Assembly (NCBI GenBank): GCA_030753015.1 | Contig: JASMDC010000001.1 | Location: forward strand, 1 to 64,000 | Direction: 5' to 3' | Length of the DNA: 64,000 nucleotides | Source: Candidatus Undinarchaeales archaeon | Lineage (GTDB): Archaea; SpSt-1190; JASMDC01 | Shown: piece after piece, positions 8,737 through 16,749 of the stretch | Layout: each line of letters begins with the position of its first letter | Position numbering within the stretch: the first letter of the stretch is position 1 | Notes under the pieces: generated by a model | Told to the model about the DNA's origin: nothing | Databases searched by the model: none | The model's input: only the letters and a program-made list of their open reading frames with translations | Program-made: the position numbers and the translations under genes

Positions 8737-11499
8737 ATGCCCAAGGGAGAGCCCCCCGAAGAGAAATCCCTGGTCTTCAGGGCGCCCGACCTCTATTATA
8801 TTTTTTCCTTCGACCTCATGGAGGTCGCCAAGAATCCTGCGGTCTCGGAGCTGGACCTCGACAGTCTAGGGATGAGGCTCCATGAACTTGATGTTCCTTT
8901 CTACTCGGTGAACATCCCCCAGGTCCGCCACGCTGTTTCCCTCATCGAGCGTGACCGTTCGTTCTCAGGCAAGGACTTCGCAGAATCGCTCTCCGTCATC
9001 CTAGGTACGAAGTTGACGTGGAGGGGGTTCGTGGAGCTGCGCGGGAAGACCAAGCTCCTCACCAGTTCGGACCTCAATATCATACTCCTCTACCTCCTGT
9101 GCAACAAGACTGCGGACCTTGAGCAGCTCATCGTCGAGACCGTTTCTAAGCTCACCGACGCTTTCACCATGTGTCACGGCCTGCTCTCATCCATCGAGGG
9201 TGACGAGCTCGACCTACGGAAGGACCACTCGCGCAGCAAGGACTATGTGCTGGGCGAGATGACCCGTCGGTACACGAATCTCGCTAAGTCCATGTGCTAC
9301 ATCCCGGACGGTACCGCCACCAAGGACGTCCTTGCCTCGCTGCAGAAGAAGGATTTCCACCTTGGGAACGCCCGGGAGCACGTCCGGCTGGTCGAGATGG
9401 CCGCCGAATCCCAGAATCCCAAGATGCTCCGGAAGGCCGTCGCCTACCTCAAGGCCCTCGAGTCGTTCGTGTTCGAGGCCTCAGTGCTCGTAGGACGGAT
9501 GGTGTCACTCTATCACCTCAACGTCCCCATCCCTGCGGTGGAGAACATGGAGCGCCTCAACACCGTGGAGAAGCTCGTGGAGCTCTATGCCAAGCGTATC
9601 ACCTACTTCCGCTCGATCGGTCGCGAAGGTCGCAAGCACGAGCAGGCGTTCACCGAAGAGTTCGCCACGAAGTACGTGCCCCTGCGCATCGTGCCCTCCT
9701 CCATGGAGCAGAACATAGTCCGCCTCTCCGAGGCCGAGCTCGAGCTCGTGAACGCCATCGGCGAGGTGTGCGCCCAGACCCGGCGCAAGACCGCGACCGT
9801 TACCGAGATCAACCAGTTCGTTGAGGGGAGCGAGTGGCGTGTGGCGGCGGCACTTGAGGGGCTGGCCTCGAAGAACATCATCACTCGCGTGCGCTCGAAG
9901 GGAAAGGATGCCTCGTACACCACGATCAAAGGATTCCAGTACGTATCCCGGCTCGAGGGTGAGGAGTACTGGGATGTGCTGCGCATCGGGAGCGACAAGG
10001 TCGAGGTGTTCAGTCCAGAGGTGCGCATATCCGACGCGGGGATCGTGAGCATCCGCCTGCGCGCCCGTCCCAGGACCAAGGACATGGACCTTGCCGACAT
10101 CTCACGGCTGGAATCGAAGCTCTCGGGACGGATGGTGCGAATAGCTACAGCGGTATGGCGGACGTTCGCCGTATGCTGGAACGACTGCTTCGAGCGTGAC
10201 GAGGAGGGAAGGATCCCCTTCGCCCTGGAATCGGGTATACGCATCGCAAAGACCGGCACCGTGTACCGGCGTGACGGCGACGCCTATCGTGAGGTCATCT
10301 ACCATCGCTTCGTGATCCGTCTATTCATGGACGAGCGCCTATTCCTGGACGCCGATCCCTACTCTGAAAAGAACAAGCAGGTGGTGGGACTGGCCCGCTC
10401 GGCCGCTACCGCCTGGCGTGACTACCGACCATCCTTCGTACAACGGGTCATCGAGAACGACATCTCCAACTCCACTTCAGAGCTCATACTCCTCACCGAG
10501 AAGGGGCTGCTGCTCAACATGCCGCTGGCGGCCGAGAGCGAGCAGTACCGCGGCTTCATGCAGGACCTCATCCTCACAGTGGAGCTCCTTGGGATGCGCG
10601 AGGTTATGCTGGCCCGCATCGACGCCGAGATCGATGCCCTTCTCCTTGAGCACCGCCTGGCGTTGAAGCGCAACAAGGGGGCTGAGGAGCTGGAGAAGCT
10701 GCGCTTGGCGTTCCTGGATATCGCCAAGACCAAGACGCGGTTGGTGGACGCCATCAAGCTTGACATGCATATCCAGTCCATGCTCCTTCACGACGTGCTG
10801 GACCGGACGATGAAGGAGTTCCGCATCGACGTCCTCCATACCTCGATCAAGGAGAAGCTCAACGACCTCGACGCCCTTGTCCAATCCTCCTATACCATGG
10901 AGATGCGGGAGCGGAACATCGAGCTGCAGGACCAGTTCATATCCATCTTCGACGAGATGCGTCTCATGCAGGGTACGCTGGAGATCCTGGAAATCTTCAT
11001 CATATTCGTCTACTTCGTCTACTTCGCCACGCACATCAGCGAGGCCGTGGAGAAGGTCGTGCACGAGCCGGCCCTCTCGTACGAACAGTTCAAGGCAGGG
11101 GCATTGTTCATTGGATACCTGCTCCCAGGATTGATCGGTGTCATCTTCGGTGTGGAGTACATCCGTCACGGCCGGGGAGGTGTCATCAAGAAGCATATCC
11201 GCAACATCATCGCCCGCAACGGCGGTGTCGTGTCCAAGGAGCGCCTCGTCAATCACCTTGTTGAGAACGTGGCCCACGAGAGTGAGCTCTACATAGGTGC
11301 GCTGGAAGTGGCCCTTCGACCCTTCGAACGGATAGGCCCGATCGGTCCACGGGTGCGCCGCCTGCGCCATGACATCTGCACCATCGGGCTCACGCAGGAG
11401 ATCGAGCACATCCTGGGCCACCCCGAGTCCTTCCTATTGGAGGAGCGTGATGGGGAGACTTGGGTACGACTGACACAGGACTACGGGCCTGAGGCGTAG
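8737..11499 (+). CDS. Large conserved-looking protein with winged-helix-like region and C-terminal membrane segments, unknown function
   Basis: A 920-residue protein I do not recognise. The N-terminal 330 residues are helical. About residues 340-410 look like a winged helix (LVNAIGEVCAQTRRKTATVTEI through ENIITRVRSKGK-like wing). Residues 430-560 appear beta-rich. About 610-750 form a coiled coil, ending at two hydrophobic segments (EILEIFIIFVYFVYFATHI and ALFIGYLLPGLIGVIFGVEYI), and the C-terminal 130 residues again look like a small helical/winged domain. The coiled coil followed by a short hairpin of membrane helices resembles in outline RMD1/DUF155 and CorA-type architectures, but I see no diagnostic motif for either. 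It starts immediately after the membrane coiled-coil gene. Confidence 0.8.
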   Translation: MPKGEPPEEKSLVFRAPDLYYIFSFDLMEVAKNPAVSELDLDSLGMRLHELDVPFYSVNIPQVRHAVSLIERDRSFSGKDFAESLSVILGTKLTWRGFVELRGKTKLLTSSDLNIILLYLLCNKTADLEQLIVETVSKLTDAFTMCHGLLSSIEGDELDLRKDHSRSKDYVLGEMTRRYTNLAKSMCYIPDGTATKDVLASLQKKDFHLGNAREHVRLVEMAAESQNPKMLRKAVAYLKALESFVFEASVLVGRMVSLYHLNVPIPAVENMERLNTVEKLVELYAKRITYFRSIGREGRKHEQAFTEEFATKYVPLRIVPSSMEQNIVRLSEAELELVNAIGEVCAQTRRKTATVTEINQFVEGSEWRVAAALEGLASKNIITRVRSKGKDASYTTIKGFQYVSRLEGEEYWDVLRIGSDKVEVFSPEVRISDAGIVSIRLRARPRTKDMDLADISRLESKLSGRMVRIATAVWRTFAVCWNDCFERDEEGRIPFALESGIRIAKTGTVYRRDGDAYREVIYHRFVIRLFMDERLFLDADPYSEKNKQVVGLARSAATAWRDYRPSFVQRVIENDISNSTSELILLTEKGLLLNMPLAAESEQYRGFMQDLILTVELLGMREVMLARIDAEIDALLLEHRLALKRNKGAEELEKLRLAFLDIAKTKTRLVDAIKLDMHIQSMLLHDVLDRTMKEFRIDVLHTSIKEKLNDLDALVQSSYTMEMRERNIELQDQFISIFDEMRLMQGTLEILEIFIIFVYFVYFATHISEAVEKVVHEPALSYEQFKAGALFIGYLLPGLIGVIFGVEYIRHGRGGVIKKHIRNIIARNGGVVSKERLVNHLVENVAHESELYIGALEVALRPFERIGPIGPRVRRLRHDICTIGLTQEIEHILGHPESFLLEERDGETWVRLTQDYGPEA

Positions 11500-12719
11500 G
11501 CCACCAAGCGTCCATCGAGACCCTGGAGCCTGCGTCGCGCTGACGTCATACGTGCGGTCCGCACGTCGAGGAGCCCTGCCAGGACCCGCGCATCCTGCGC
11601 CACGTCCTCGCCCGGCGACGAGCGACGGCTAACCCGGTCGTACAGAGGTGCCAGGTATTCTGGATCGATACCCAGCACATCAAGCCCTCCTGCGGCCTTC
11701 TCTAGTTCGTCGTCGACCACCTCCCACGCCGGCCGCAACCGGCCCTCGGGATCGTAGAGCTCACCGCTGAGCCCGTGACGCACAGCTTCCTCACGGTTGA
11801 GCTCCACCTGCCCGTGGTCGAGCAGCGCCGTCCCCCGGTAGTGCTCGATCAATCCCAGATAGAGAGCCACACATGCCAGCGACTCCTCTATTGTGGGCTG
11901 CTGGGGGATGGCCCGGAACTCGGTCCGCAGCGTTTGGTCCGCACCTACACGTATCCGGACCTCGTGCCAGTCTGTGGAAAGGCGACCGTCAAGTCCAGAG
12001 ACACCGGCCACGTCCTCCCACACTTCACGCTCGTCGAGGTAGTCGGCGAGGTCGTGGTAGTACCGCGGTAAGCCCGTGCGCCCCGGCAATCCCAGACAGT
12101 TCTCGATGAGGGGGAGCCTCGCCTCCGCTCTACCTGTATCACCCCCCATGAGCAGGCTGGAGTTGGCGGCTACTGCGACCACGTACGGGCTTAGCATGAC
12201 GGCATGATTGAGATCGTCCACGAGCTCGACCTCGTCACGTGCCTGGAGGTTGACGTGGATACCCGCGGTCAGCCCTTCCAGCTCCGTGCGATAACCTGCG
12301 AGCTCGTCGATGACCCGATCATATCTCCCGCTGCTCGTGACCTCGATGTCGTCGTACCACTTCACAGGGTGCGCTCCGAGCCCGAGCACCGCAGCGTCGG
12401 GCTCCGCGGAGAGGAAGCCTCCCACGCGGTCATAGAGCTGTCCGGCCATGGTATCGAACGCGTCCACGGGGTAGGGCTCCGTACGCACCTCGATGGTGTC
12501 CGTGTGCTGCTCGGTACCGTATCCCTCGTGGTCTCTGGCAAGGAAGGACGACACCGCTGTGGAGTAGGGCTGTAGATCCTTGTCGACGACCAGGAGCTCG
12601 TACTCGAGGCCTACACGTCGCTCCGACCTGCGGTACTGGTCGATGTGGGCGAGAAGATGTTCGGCCTCCTGTGCGAAATCCCTGTCCGTTAGTGTCCCTC
12701 CCGGGTCGTTACACGACAC
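11481..12719 (-). CDS. GCS2-type glutamate-cysteine ligase-like carboxylate-amine ligase
   Basis: A 412-residue protein of the GCS2 family (YbdK / archaeal GshA type), which joins an amino acid to the gamma-carboxylate of glutamate using ATP. Family features are RRVGLEYELLVVD (metal/ATP glutamates), TIEVRTEPYP, GIHVNLQ, and LRTEFRAIPQQPTIEE. In haloarchaea a relative makes gamma-glutamylcysteine, but the acceptor here is unknown. GTG at 12719 is chosen; a TTG at 12722 is adjacent and no other start lies upstream of the conserved region. The TATA at 12724-12735 is too close to serve this gene and belongs to the divergent regulator. The 3' end overlaps the 920-residue gene by 19 nt, convergently. 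Confidence 0.78.
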   Translation of the reverse strand: MSCNDPGGTLTDRDFAQEAEHLLAHIDQYRRSERRVGLEYELLVVDKDLQPYSTAVSSFLARDHEGYGTEQHTDTIEVRTEPYPVDAFDTMAGQLYDRVGGFLSAEPDAAVLGLGAHPVKWYDDIEVTSSGRYDRVIDELAGYRTELEGLTAGIHVNLQARDEVELVDDLNHAVMLSPYVVAVAANSSLLMGGDTGRAEARLPLIENCLGLPGRTGLPRYYHDLADYLDEREVWEDVAGVSGLDGRLSTDWHEVRIRVGADQTLRTEFRAIPQQPTIEESLACVALYLGLIEHYRGTALLDHGQVELNREEAVRHGLSGELYDPEGRLRPAWEVVDDELEKAAGGLDVLGIDPEYLAPLYDRVSRRSSPGEDVAQDARVLAGLLDVRTARMTSARRRLQGLDGRLVAYASGP

Positions 12720-12723
12720 CAAA

Positions 12724-12735
12724 TCAATTTAAAGG
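12724..12735 (+). promoter_or_regulatory. TATA box of the HTH regulator gene
   Basis: TCAATTTAAAGG lies about 30 nt before the ATG at 12760, the spacing seen repeatedly in this window for leaderless or very short-leader genes. Confidence 0.5.
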
Positions 12736-12759
12736 TTATCGTAGACCATCACTATTGGG

Positions 12760-13626
12760 ATGGGGGAAAACGTATTCTACGTTCACGGCTGGCACGAATG
12801 TCGTGGGATAGATGCAGCGGAACGTCACGGGACGGCATCGCTCAGCGCCCTCAGTCACGTCTGGGAGGGGCATGCGTACTACGACTGTGTCGTGCATGAT
12901 CCCGACGGCCGTGCGCTCCCTGGTATGCTGGACGATGTGCGCAGGCGTCACAACCTTCATCGCGTCCTCCTCGGCCCCGAACGGACAGGAGGGCGGCTCA
13001 TGCACATCCACACACGATACCCGGTCCGGGAGAGCCTGGCGAACCTCACCATCGACCGCGTGTCCACCCAGGTCCTGGCGCCGGTCGTGAACCGCGGCGG
13101 GGCCGAAGCTGCGGTCTTCACCGCCCCCTGTCACGATCCGCGTGTTCTGCGGGACGTGCTGGCCTCGTCCGGGATGGACTTCCGCGTCGCTGGTGACGGT
13201 GCGGCCTATCGTGAGGCGCTGGGTGCTGAGCCCGTGCTCCTCGGCTATGCAACAGCTCACTTCGGCCGCTGCTTCCCCCGGTTGCACGAGCTCGCAGGTG
13301 GACCACCTGCCGTCACCTGGGCGGGGCGTGCGGGACGAACCCTCAGGGAGCTGGCCGCGCGCGATCTTCGTTCGGTGTCCTCCAGGACCGCTCGACGTGT
13401 GGCTGTCCTGGCCGTGGTGCGTGCCGTGAGGCGTGGGGAGCGGGAATGCTCGGCCCTGCGCCGTTCGCTTGGGATGTCCAAGGCCGCCTTCTCCCGGCTC
13501 GTGACCGCCCTGGAACGGGAACGACTGGTAGAGCTCAGCCCGAACAGACGCTTCATGCGCCTCACGCCCGCAGGAGCACGCCTGGCCGCGCACGGACCTT
13601 TGTCACGAACACCTGTGGCGGAGTGA
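12760..13626 (+). CDS. Predicted transcriptional regulator with C-terminal winged helix-turn-helix
   Basis: A 288-residue protein. The last 90 residues form a MarR-like winged helix: ALRRSLGMSKAAFSRLVTAL is the helix-turn-helix, followed by ERERLVELSPNRRFMRLTPAG as the wing. The N-terminal 185 residues form one or two alpha/beta segments with paired histidines and cysteines (YVHGWHEC, HIHTRY, APCHDP) that could bind a metal or small ligand, but I do not recognise the domain. It is divergent from the GCS2 ligase and convergent with the first U32 gene, so a local target is plausible but unproven. Confidence 0.7.
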   Translation: MGENVFYVHGWHECRGIDAAERHGTASLSALSHVWEGHAYYDCVVHDPDGRALPGMLDDVRRRHNLHRVLLGPERTGGRLMHIHTRYPVRESLANLTIDRVSTQVLAPVVNRGGAEAAVFTAPCHDPRVLRDVLASSGMDFRVAGDGAAYREALGAEPVLLGYATAHFGRCFPRLHELAGGPPAVTWAGRAGRTLRELAARDLRSVSSRTARRVAVLAVVRAVRRGERECSALRRSLGMSKAAFSRLVTALERERLVELSPNRRFMRLTPAGARLAAHGPLSRTPVAE

Positions 13627-13635
13627 GGTCCCGGC

Positions 13636-14721
13636 TCACGCCCGGGGCAGGAAGGTGCGGTAGTAGCAGACCTCGTCGCGGCATGAGCCGCTGTAGCCCT
13701 CGCGGAACGTCTTTTGCGTGTGCGTGTAGAGCTCTTCGTCGCCGATGCTGTCGTCCGCAGCGAGACGGAGCAGATCAGCGATGAAGTGCACGTCCTGGAG
13801 CTTGCGACGTGTGTCATTCGAGCGCCCCGCGATCTTGACGGCCTTCACACCGGCGTTCATGAGCGTGCGCAGGACGCAGGCGCCGCAATCGATACCCGTC
13901 TTGGCATGGAAGTGCTTCTCCATCCGCGATCTGGCAGCCGCGATGCACTCCAGCGATACGGCGCCGACGGTCACAGGCTCGGTCCCGTAGTCGAGCAGAC
14001 AGGGTTCGGGCCTGAGCCCGGGAAGTCGTCGGGCCATGCGGAGCAGGCGTCGGGGCACGTGCCGGGCAGCCATAAGTGCCGCACGGCTGTGGAGGATGGT
14101 GCGCCCCAGGCCACCGCTTCGTGGGCCTTCAGCCTCCTGGAGCCCGTCCATGAAGGTGCAGAATCCGTCCACGTTCACGCAGCGGTCGTTGAGTACGAAC
14201 ACCTCAAGGTCCAGGGGCGGGTCCCGAGCCAGGTCGACGATCTCGTCAGGTGTGAGGTGCTGGGGTAGGATCGCGCGCTCGGCGCCCAGCCCTGCGAAGA
14301 ACGCAAGTGCAGCGCTATTGAACGCGGGAGAGATTGTGCTGACGTGGACCGAGATGTCCGGATGCTCGCGGCGGGCGCGGACCATGGTCGGTAGGTCCGA
14401 GATGAGGAAACCGTCGACCCCGGCGTCGACCGCATCGTCCATGAGCCGTGCCAGATGGTCAGCCTGGGCGGCGGTGTAGTAGGCGGGATTGAGCGTGAGG
14501 TGAACGGGCACCTTCAGCTCGTGCGCCCTATCAACGGCCTCGCGCAGCTCTTCGAGGTCCGAGAAGTTACCGACGACGCTGTCGCGGTCGTTGTTCGACA
14601 CGAACGTCGAGAATGAGTCCTTCCACCTCCGCGTCAGCATGCCCGCATAGAGCTCAGTGGCGCCCGCCTCCACCAGAGGCTCCACCTCCCGGACCGCGGT
14701 GAGGGGCGAGATGAGCTCCAC
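13636..14721 (-). CDS. Peptidase U32 family protein, paralogue A
   Basis: A 361-residue TIM-barrel protein of the U32 family. Despite the name, characterised relatives (UbiU/UbiV, RlhA, TrhP) carry out O2-independent hydroxylation and bind a [4Fe-4S] cluster. The start MELISPL and AGATELYAGML are typical. Seven cysteines follow a pattern shared with the other paralogues: C181/C188 (CVNVDGFC), C241, C279/C282 (DCGAC) and C347/C352 near the end (CRDEVCYY). The GTG start at 14721 lies 30 nt from the first T of TTTATC in the promoter at 14738-14754. It is convergent with the HTH regulator and divergent from paralogue B. Substrate unknown. Confidence 0.85.
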   Translation of the reverse strand: MELISPLTAVREVEPLVEAGATELYAGMLTRRWKDSFSTFVSNNDRDSVVGNFSDLEELREAVDRAHELKVPVHLTLNPAYYTAAQADHLARLMDDAVDAGVDGFLISDLPTMVRARREHPDISVHVSTISPAFNSAALAFFAGLGAERAILPQHLTPDEIVDLARDPPLDLEVFVLNDRCVNVDGFCTFMDGLQEAEGPRSGGLGRTILHSRAALMAARHVPRRLLRMARRLPGLRPEPCLLDYGTEPVTVGAVSLECIAAARSRMEKHFHAKTGIDCGACVLRTLMNAGVKAVKIAGRSNDTRRKLQDVHFIADLLRLAADDSIGDEELYTHTQKTFREGYSGSCRDEVCYYRTFLPRA

Positions 14722-14737
14722 GGGGCCGGGGGGTCGC

Positions 14738-14754
14738 CCAAGCTTGATAAAGGT
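14738..14754 (-). promoter_or_regulatory. U32-type promoter element (copy 1)
   Basis: On the minus strand this reads ACCTTTATCAAGCTTGG, a TATA-type box whose first T in TTTATC is 30 nt before the GTG of U32 paralogue A. The same 17 bases at the same distance precede paralogues D and E. Confidence 0.7.
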
Positions 14755-14783
14755 GTCGCAGCGGCCACGCCCTCGCGGACAAC

Positions 14784-14793
14784 GTTAAAAAGC
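14784..14793 (+). promoter_or_regulatory. TATA box of U32 paralogue B
   Basis: GTTAAAAAGC lies about 32 nt before the ATG at 14817. It differs from the 17-nt element of paralogues A, D and E, so B and its downstream partner may be regulated separately. Confidence 0.5.
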
Positions 14794-14816
14794 TCACCCG
14801 CCCATGAGTAGGCGGG

Positions 14817-15902
14817 ATGAAGGTCCTCTCCCCGGTCAACAACGTCAGCGAGATCGAGAAGGTGGTCTCTGCTGGAGCGGATGAAGTGTACTGCGGTGTG
14901 CTCACCCCTGCTTGGCAGGGGCGGTTTGCTCATACTGGTACCATCAACGGCAGCCCCTCGCGCTTCCACAACCTGGCCGACCTCGATGAGCTGCGCCATG
15001 TGGTGGAGGTTGCCCATGCCCACGATGCCAAGGTGTTCGCCACCTACAACTCGTACTACTACAGCCGCGATCAGTACCCTCTCCTGGAGAAGGAGGTCGA
15101 TGGTGCCGTGACGGCTGGCGTGGACGGGATCATCGCCGCCGACATAGGGCTCATGCGCACCATTGTCGCCATGGACACGGGGGTGGAGCTCCATGTCAGC
15201 GTTGTCGGAGGCGCGTTCAACTCTCGCACCGTGGCCTTCTACAGGGAGCTGGGGGCCTCGCGGGTCGTGCTGCCCAAACAGCTCACGTTGGAGGAGATCG
15301 GCTCTATCGCCGCAGACCGTGGTGACATGGTCCTTGAGTGCTTCATCCTGACCGTCGGCTGCAACAACGCAGAGGCCCTCTGTCGGTTCCAGCACGGGGT
15401 CATCGAGGCACGTCACCCGCGGCTGTCGAGGTTCGTCCTCAACAACCCCCTCCAGAGCAGCATCATCAAGGCGTACCAACGCAAGGGCGCTGGACGGATG
15501 CGGCGGTTCCTACAAGAGCATACCTTCCTCGCGGACCGTGCCGCCTGCTGCCTGCGCTACGATCTTGAGCCGATGGAGGCGATGGAGGAGAATGAGCTCG
15601 CTCGCGTCAGGTCCTGCCTGACACCCCTGCTCTCCAACGCCTTCGAGCACGAGCGGATGTACGGGTGTGGTGTGTGCGCGCTCCCGGTACTTGCGCGCAT
15701 GGGCATCTCGACGGTCAAGACCGAGGACCGGGCAGCACCGCTCGGCGACCGGCTCAACAACATCGCATTCGTCAAGGAGATGCTGAAGGAGCTGGAGCGA
15801 ACGACTAACGACGACGCCTTCTGCTCCCGCGCCCGGGAGCGGTTCGGCACTCTCCGCGGGTTCGCTTGTGACGACGACTACTGCAACCATCTGGTGGGCT
15901 GA
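14817..15902 (+). CDS. Peptidase U32 family protein, paralogue B (divergent)
   Basis: A 361-residue U32 barrel, clearly more diverged than A, C, D and E but with the same cysteine scaffold: C182/C189 (CNNAEALC), C244/C245, C284/C287 (CGVC) and C351/C356 (CDDDYC). It starts MKVLSPVNNV and keeps AGADEVYCGVLTP, matching the paralogues' first strand. It has lost their NVDGFCTF motif and the HFxGKTGxDCGAC context, so the substrate is probably different. The next gene starts one base after the stop, suggesting an obligate partner in the manner of UbiU with UbiV. Confidence 0.82.
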   Translation: MKVLSPVNNVSEIEKVVSAGADEVYCGVLTPAWQGRFAHTGTINGSPSRFHNLADLDELRHVVEVAHAHDAKVFATYNSYYYSRDQYPLLEKEVDGAVTAGVDGIIAADIGLMRTIVAMDTGVELHVSVVGGAFNSRTVAFYRELGASRVVLPKQLTLEEIGSIAADRGDMVLECFILTVGCNNAEALCRFQHGVIEARHPRLSRFVLNNPLQSSIIKAYQRKGAGRMRRFLQEHTFLADRAACCLRYDLEPMEAMEENELARVRSCLTPLLSNAFEHERMYGCGVCALPVLARMGISTVKTEDRAAPLGDRLNNIAFVKEMLKELERTTNDDAFCSRARERFGTLRGFACDDDYCNHLVG

Positions 15903-15903
15903 C

Positions 15904-16698
15904 ATGGAGAACGCCCTATATGTGACCAAGGAACGGGACCTGGATAAGTGGGAGGACCGGTACACTCGACTCCACTTCGGTCAGGAGTTCTGCCAGCGTC
16001 TACTCCCGGACCTCACCGAGCTGGACACAGCGATTAGGTTCGCCCAGGACCGGGATGCTGACCTTACCCTCGTCACCCCCTTCGTCACCGACATGGCGCT
16101 CGAGCGGGTGGCAGGGCTGATGGGGCGACTGCACGACCGGCTGCCGGGGACCGAGGTGGTCGTCAACGACCTGGGAGTCCTGACGCTCATACGCGAGCGC
16201 GGATGGGACCTGCAACCCGTGCTCGGACGTTTGCTGACGAAACAGAAGCGCGGGCCCCGGGTCACTCTGCTCGAGGAGCGCATTCCACCGGCCGCCCTCC
16301 ACCATTATCGCCGCTCTAATGCCAGCTCATCTGCCTTCCAGACGTTCCTTCAAGAGCATGGAGTGCGCCGTGTGGAACTGGACAACCTCCTTCAGGGCAT
16401 CGATGACGACCTGACGGGATCCGGGCTGTCAGGCTCGCTCCACTACCCGTATGCCTACGTCACGACGAGCCGATGCTGCCCGGTGGCCTTGTGCGGTGGG
16501 AGCGGCCTGCGGCCGAGCCTTGCCCCGTGTGGGAAAGAGTGCCTGCGGTACGGACCCTTCCGCCTCCTCACGCGGCATATGCCCGTACCGCTCGTGCTCG
16601 CGGGCACGACGCAGTTCTACCGCAACGACCACCTCCCCGATGATCTAGAGGCGCGGGGCATCGACCGGGTGGTCCATGCACCGGTACCGCCCGTCTAA
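15904..16698 (+). CDS. Small U32/UbiV-like cysteine-rich partner protein
   Basis: A 264-residue protein that looks like a shortened U32-type barrel: VVVNDLGVLTLIRE, then PVLGRLLTKQKRGPR, then HGVRRVELDN recall the order in UbiV-like proteins (a strand ending DxG, then a GxxLN-like loop, then the next strand). A cysteine group follows: C191, C192 and C197 (CCPVALC), C209 and C213, a plausible Fe-S ligand set. The ATG at 15904 is one base after the stop of paralogue B and is chosen over the upstream frame because that would lie inside B. The family link is inferred from motif order and context, not from an alignment. Confidence 0.65.
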   Translation: MENALYVTKERDLDKWEDRYTRLHFGQEFCQRLLPDLTELDTAIRFAQDRDADLTLVTPFVTDMALERVAGLMGRLHDRLPGTEVVVNDLGVLTLIRERGWDLQPVLGRLLTKQKRGPRVTLLEERIPPAALHHYRRSNASSSAFQTFLQEHGVRRVELDNLLQGIDDDLTGSGLSGSLHYPYAYVTTSRCCPVALCGGSGLRPSLAPCGKECLRYGPFRLLTRHMPVPLVLAGTTQFYRNDHLPDDLEARGIDRVVHAPVPPV

Positions 16699-16712
16699 GA
16701 GCTGCGGACTGG

Positions 16713-16730
16713 GAAGCTTTTTGAAGCTTC
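16713..16730 (+). promoter_or_regulatory. TATA element inside a perfect inverted repeat
   Basis: GAAGCTTTTTGAAGCTTC is an inverted repeat, GAAGCTT and AAGCTTC around TTTG. It lies 20-37 nt before the ATG at 16750, so the T-run could be the TATA region and the arms a protein-binding site. Confidence 0.45.
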
Positions 16731-16749
16731 AGCACACCTTCTTCGCTCA

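Noticed and set aside
10477-11421. Open frame of 314 codons antisense to the 920-residue gene
   Set aside because: Composition is that of a codon-position shadow, with no motif and no promoter.
12736-13593. Long open frame antisense to the HTH regulator (about 285 codons)
   Set aside because: The plus-strand frame has a clear winged helix and promoter; the antisense product is low-complexity and typical of GC-rich shadow frames.
14896-14920. Hairpin CCCCTGC...GCAGGGG resembling the stem at 203-222
   Set aside because: It lies inside U32 paralogue B coding sequence (CTPAWQGR) and lacks the GAAG prefix and TAGTTCAC suffix of an IS200/IS605 end.
14634-15479. Open frame of 281 codons antisense to U32 paralogue B
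   Set aside because: It overlaps two well-supported U32 genes and is a shadow frame.
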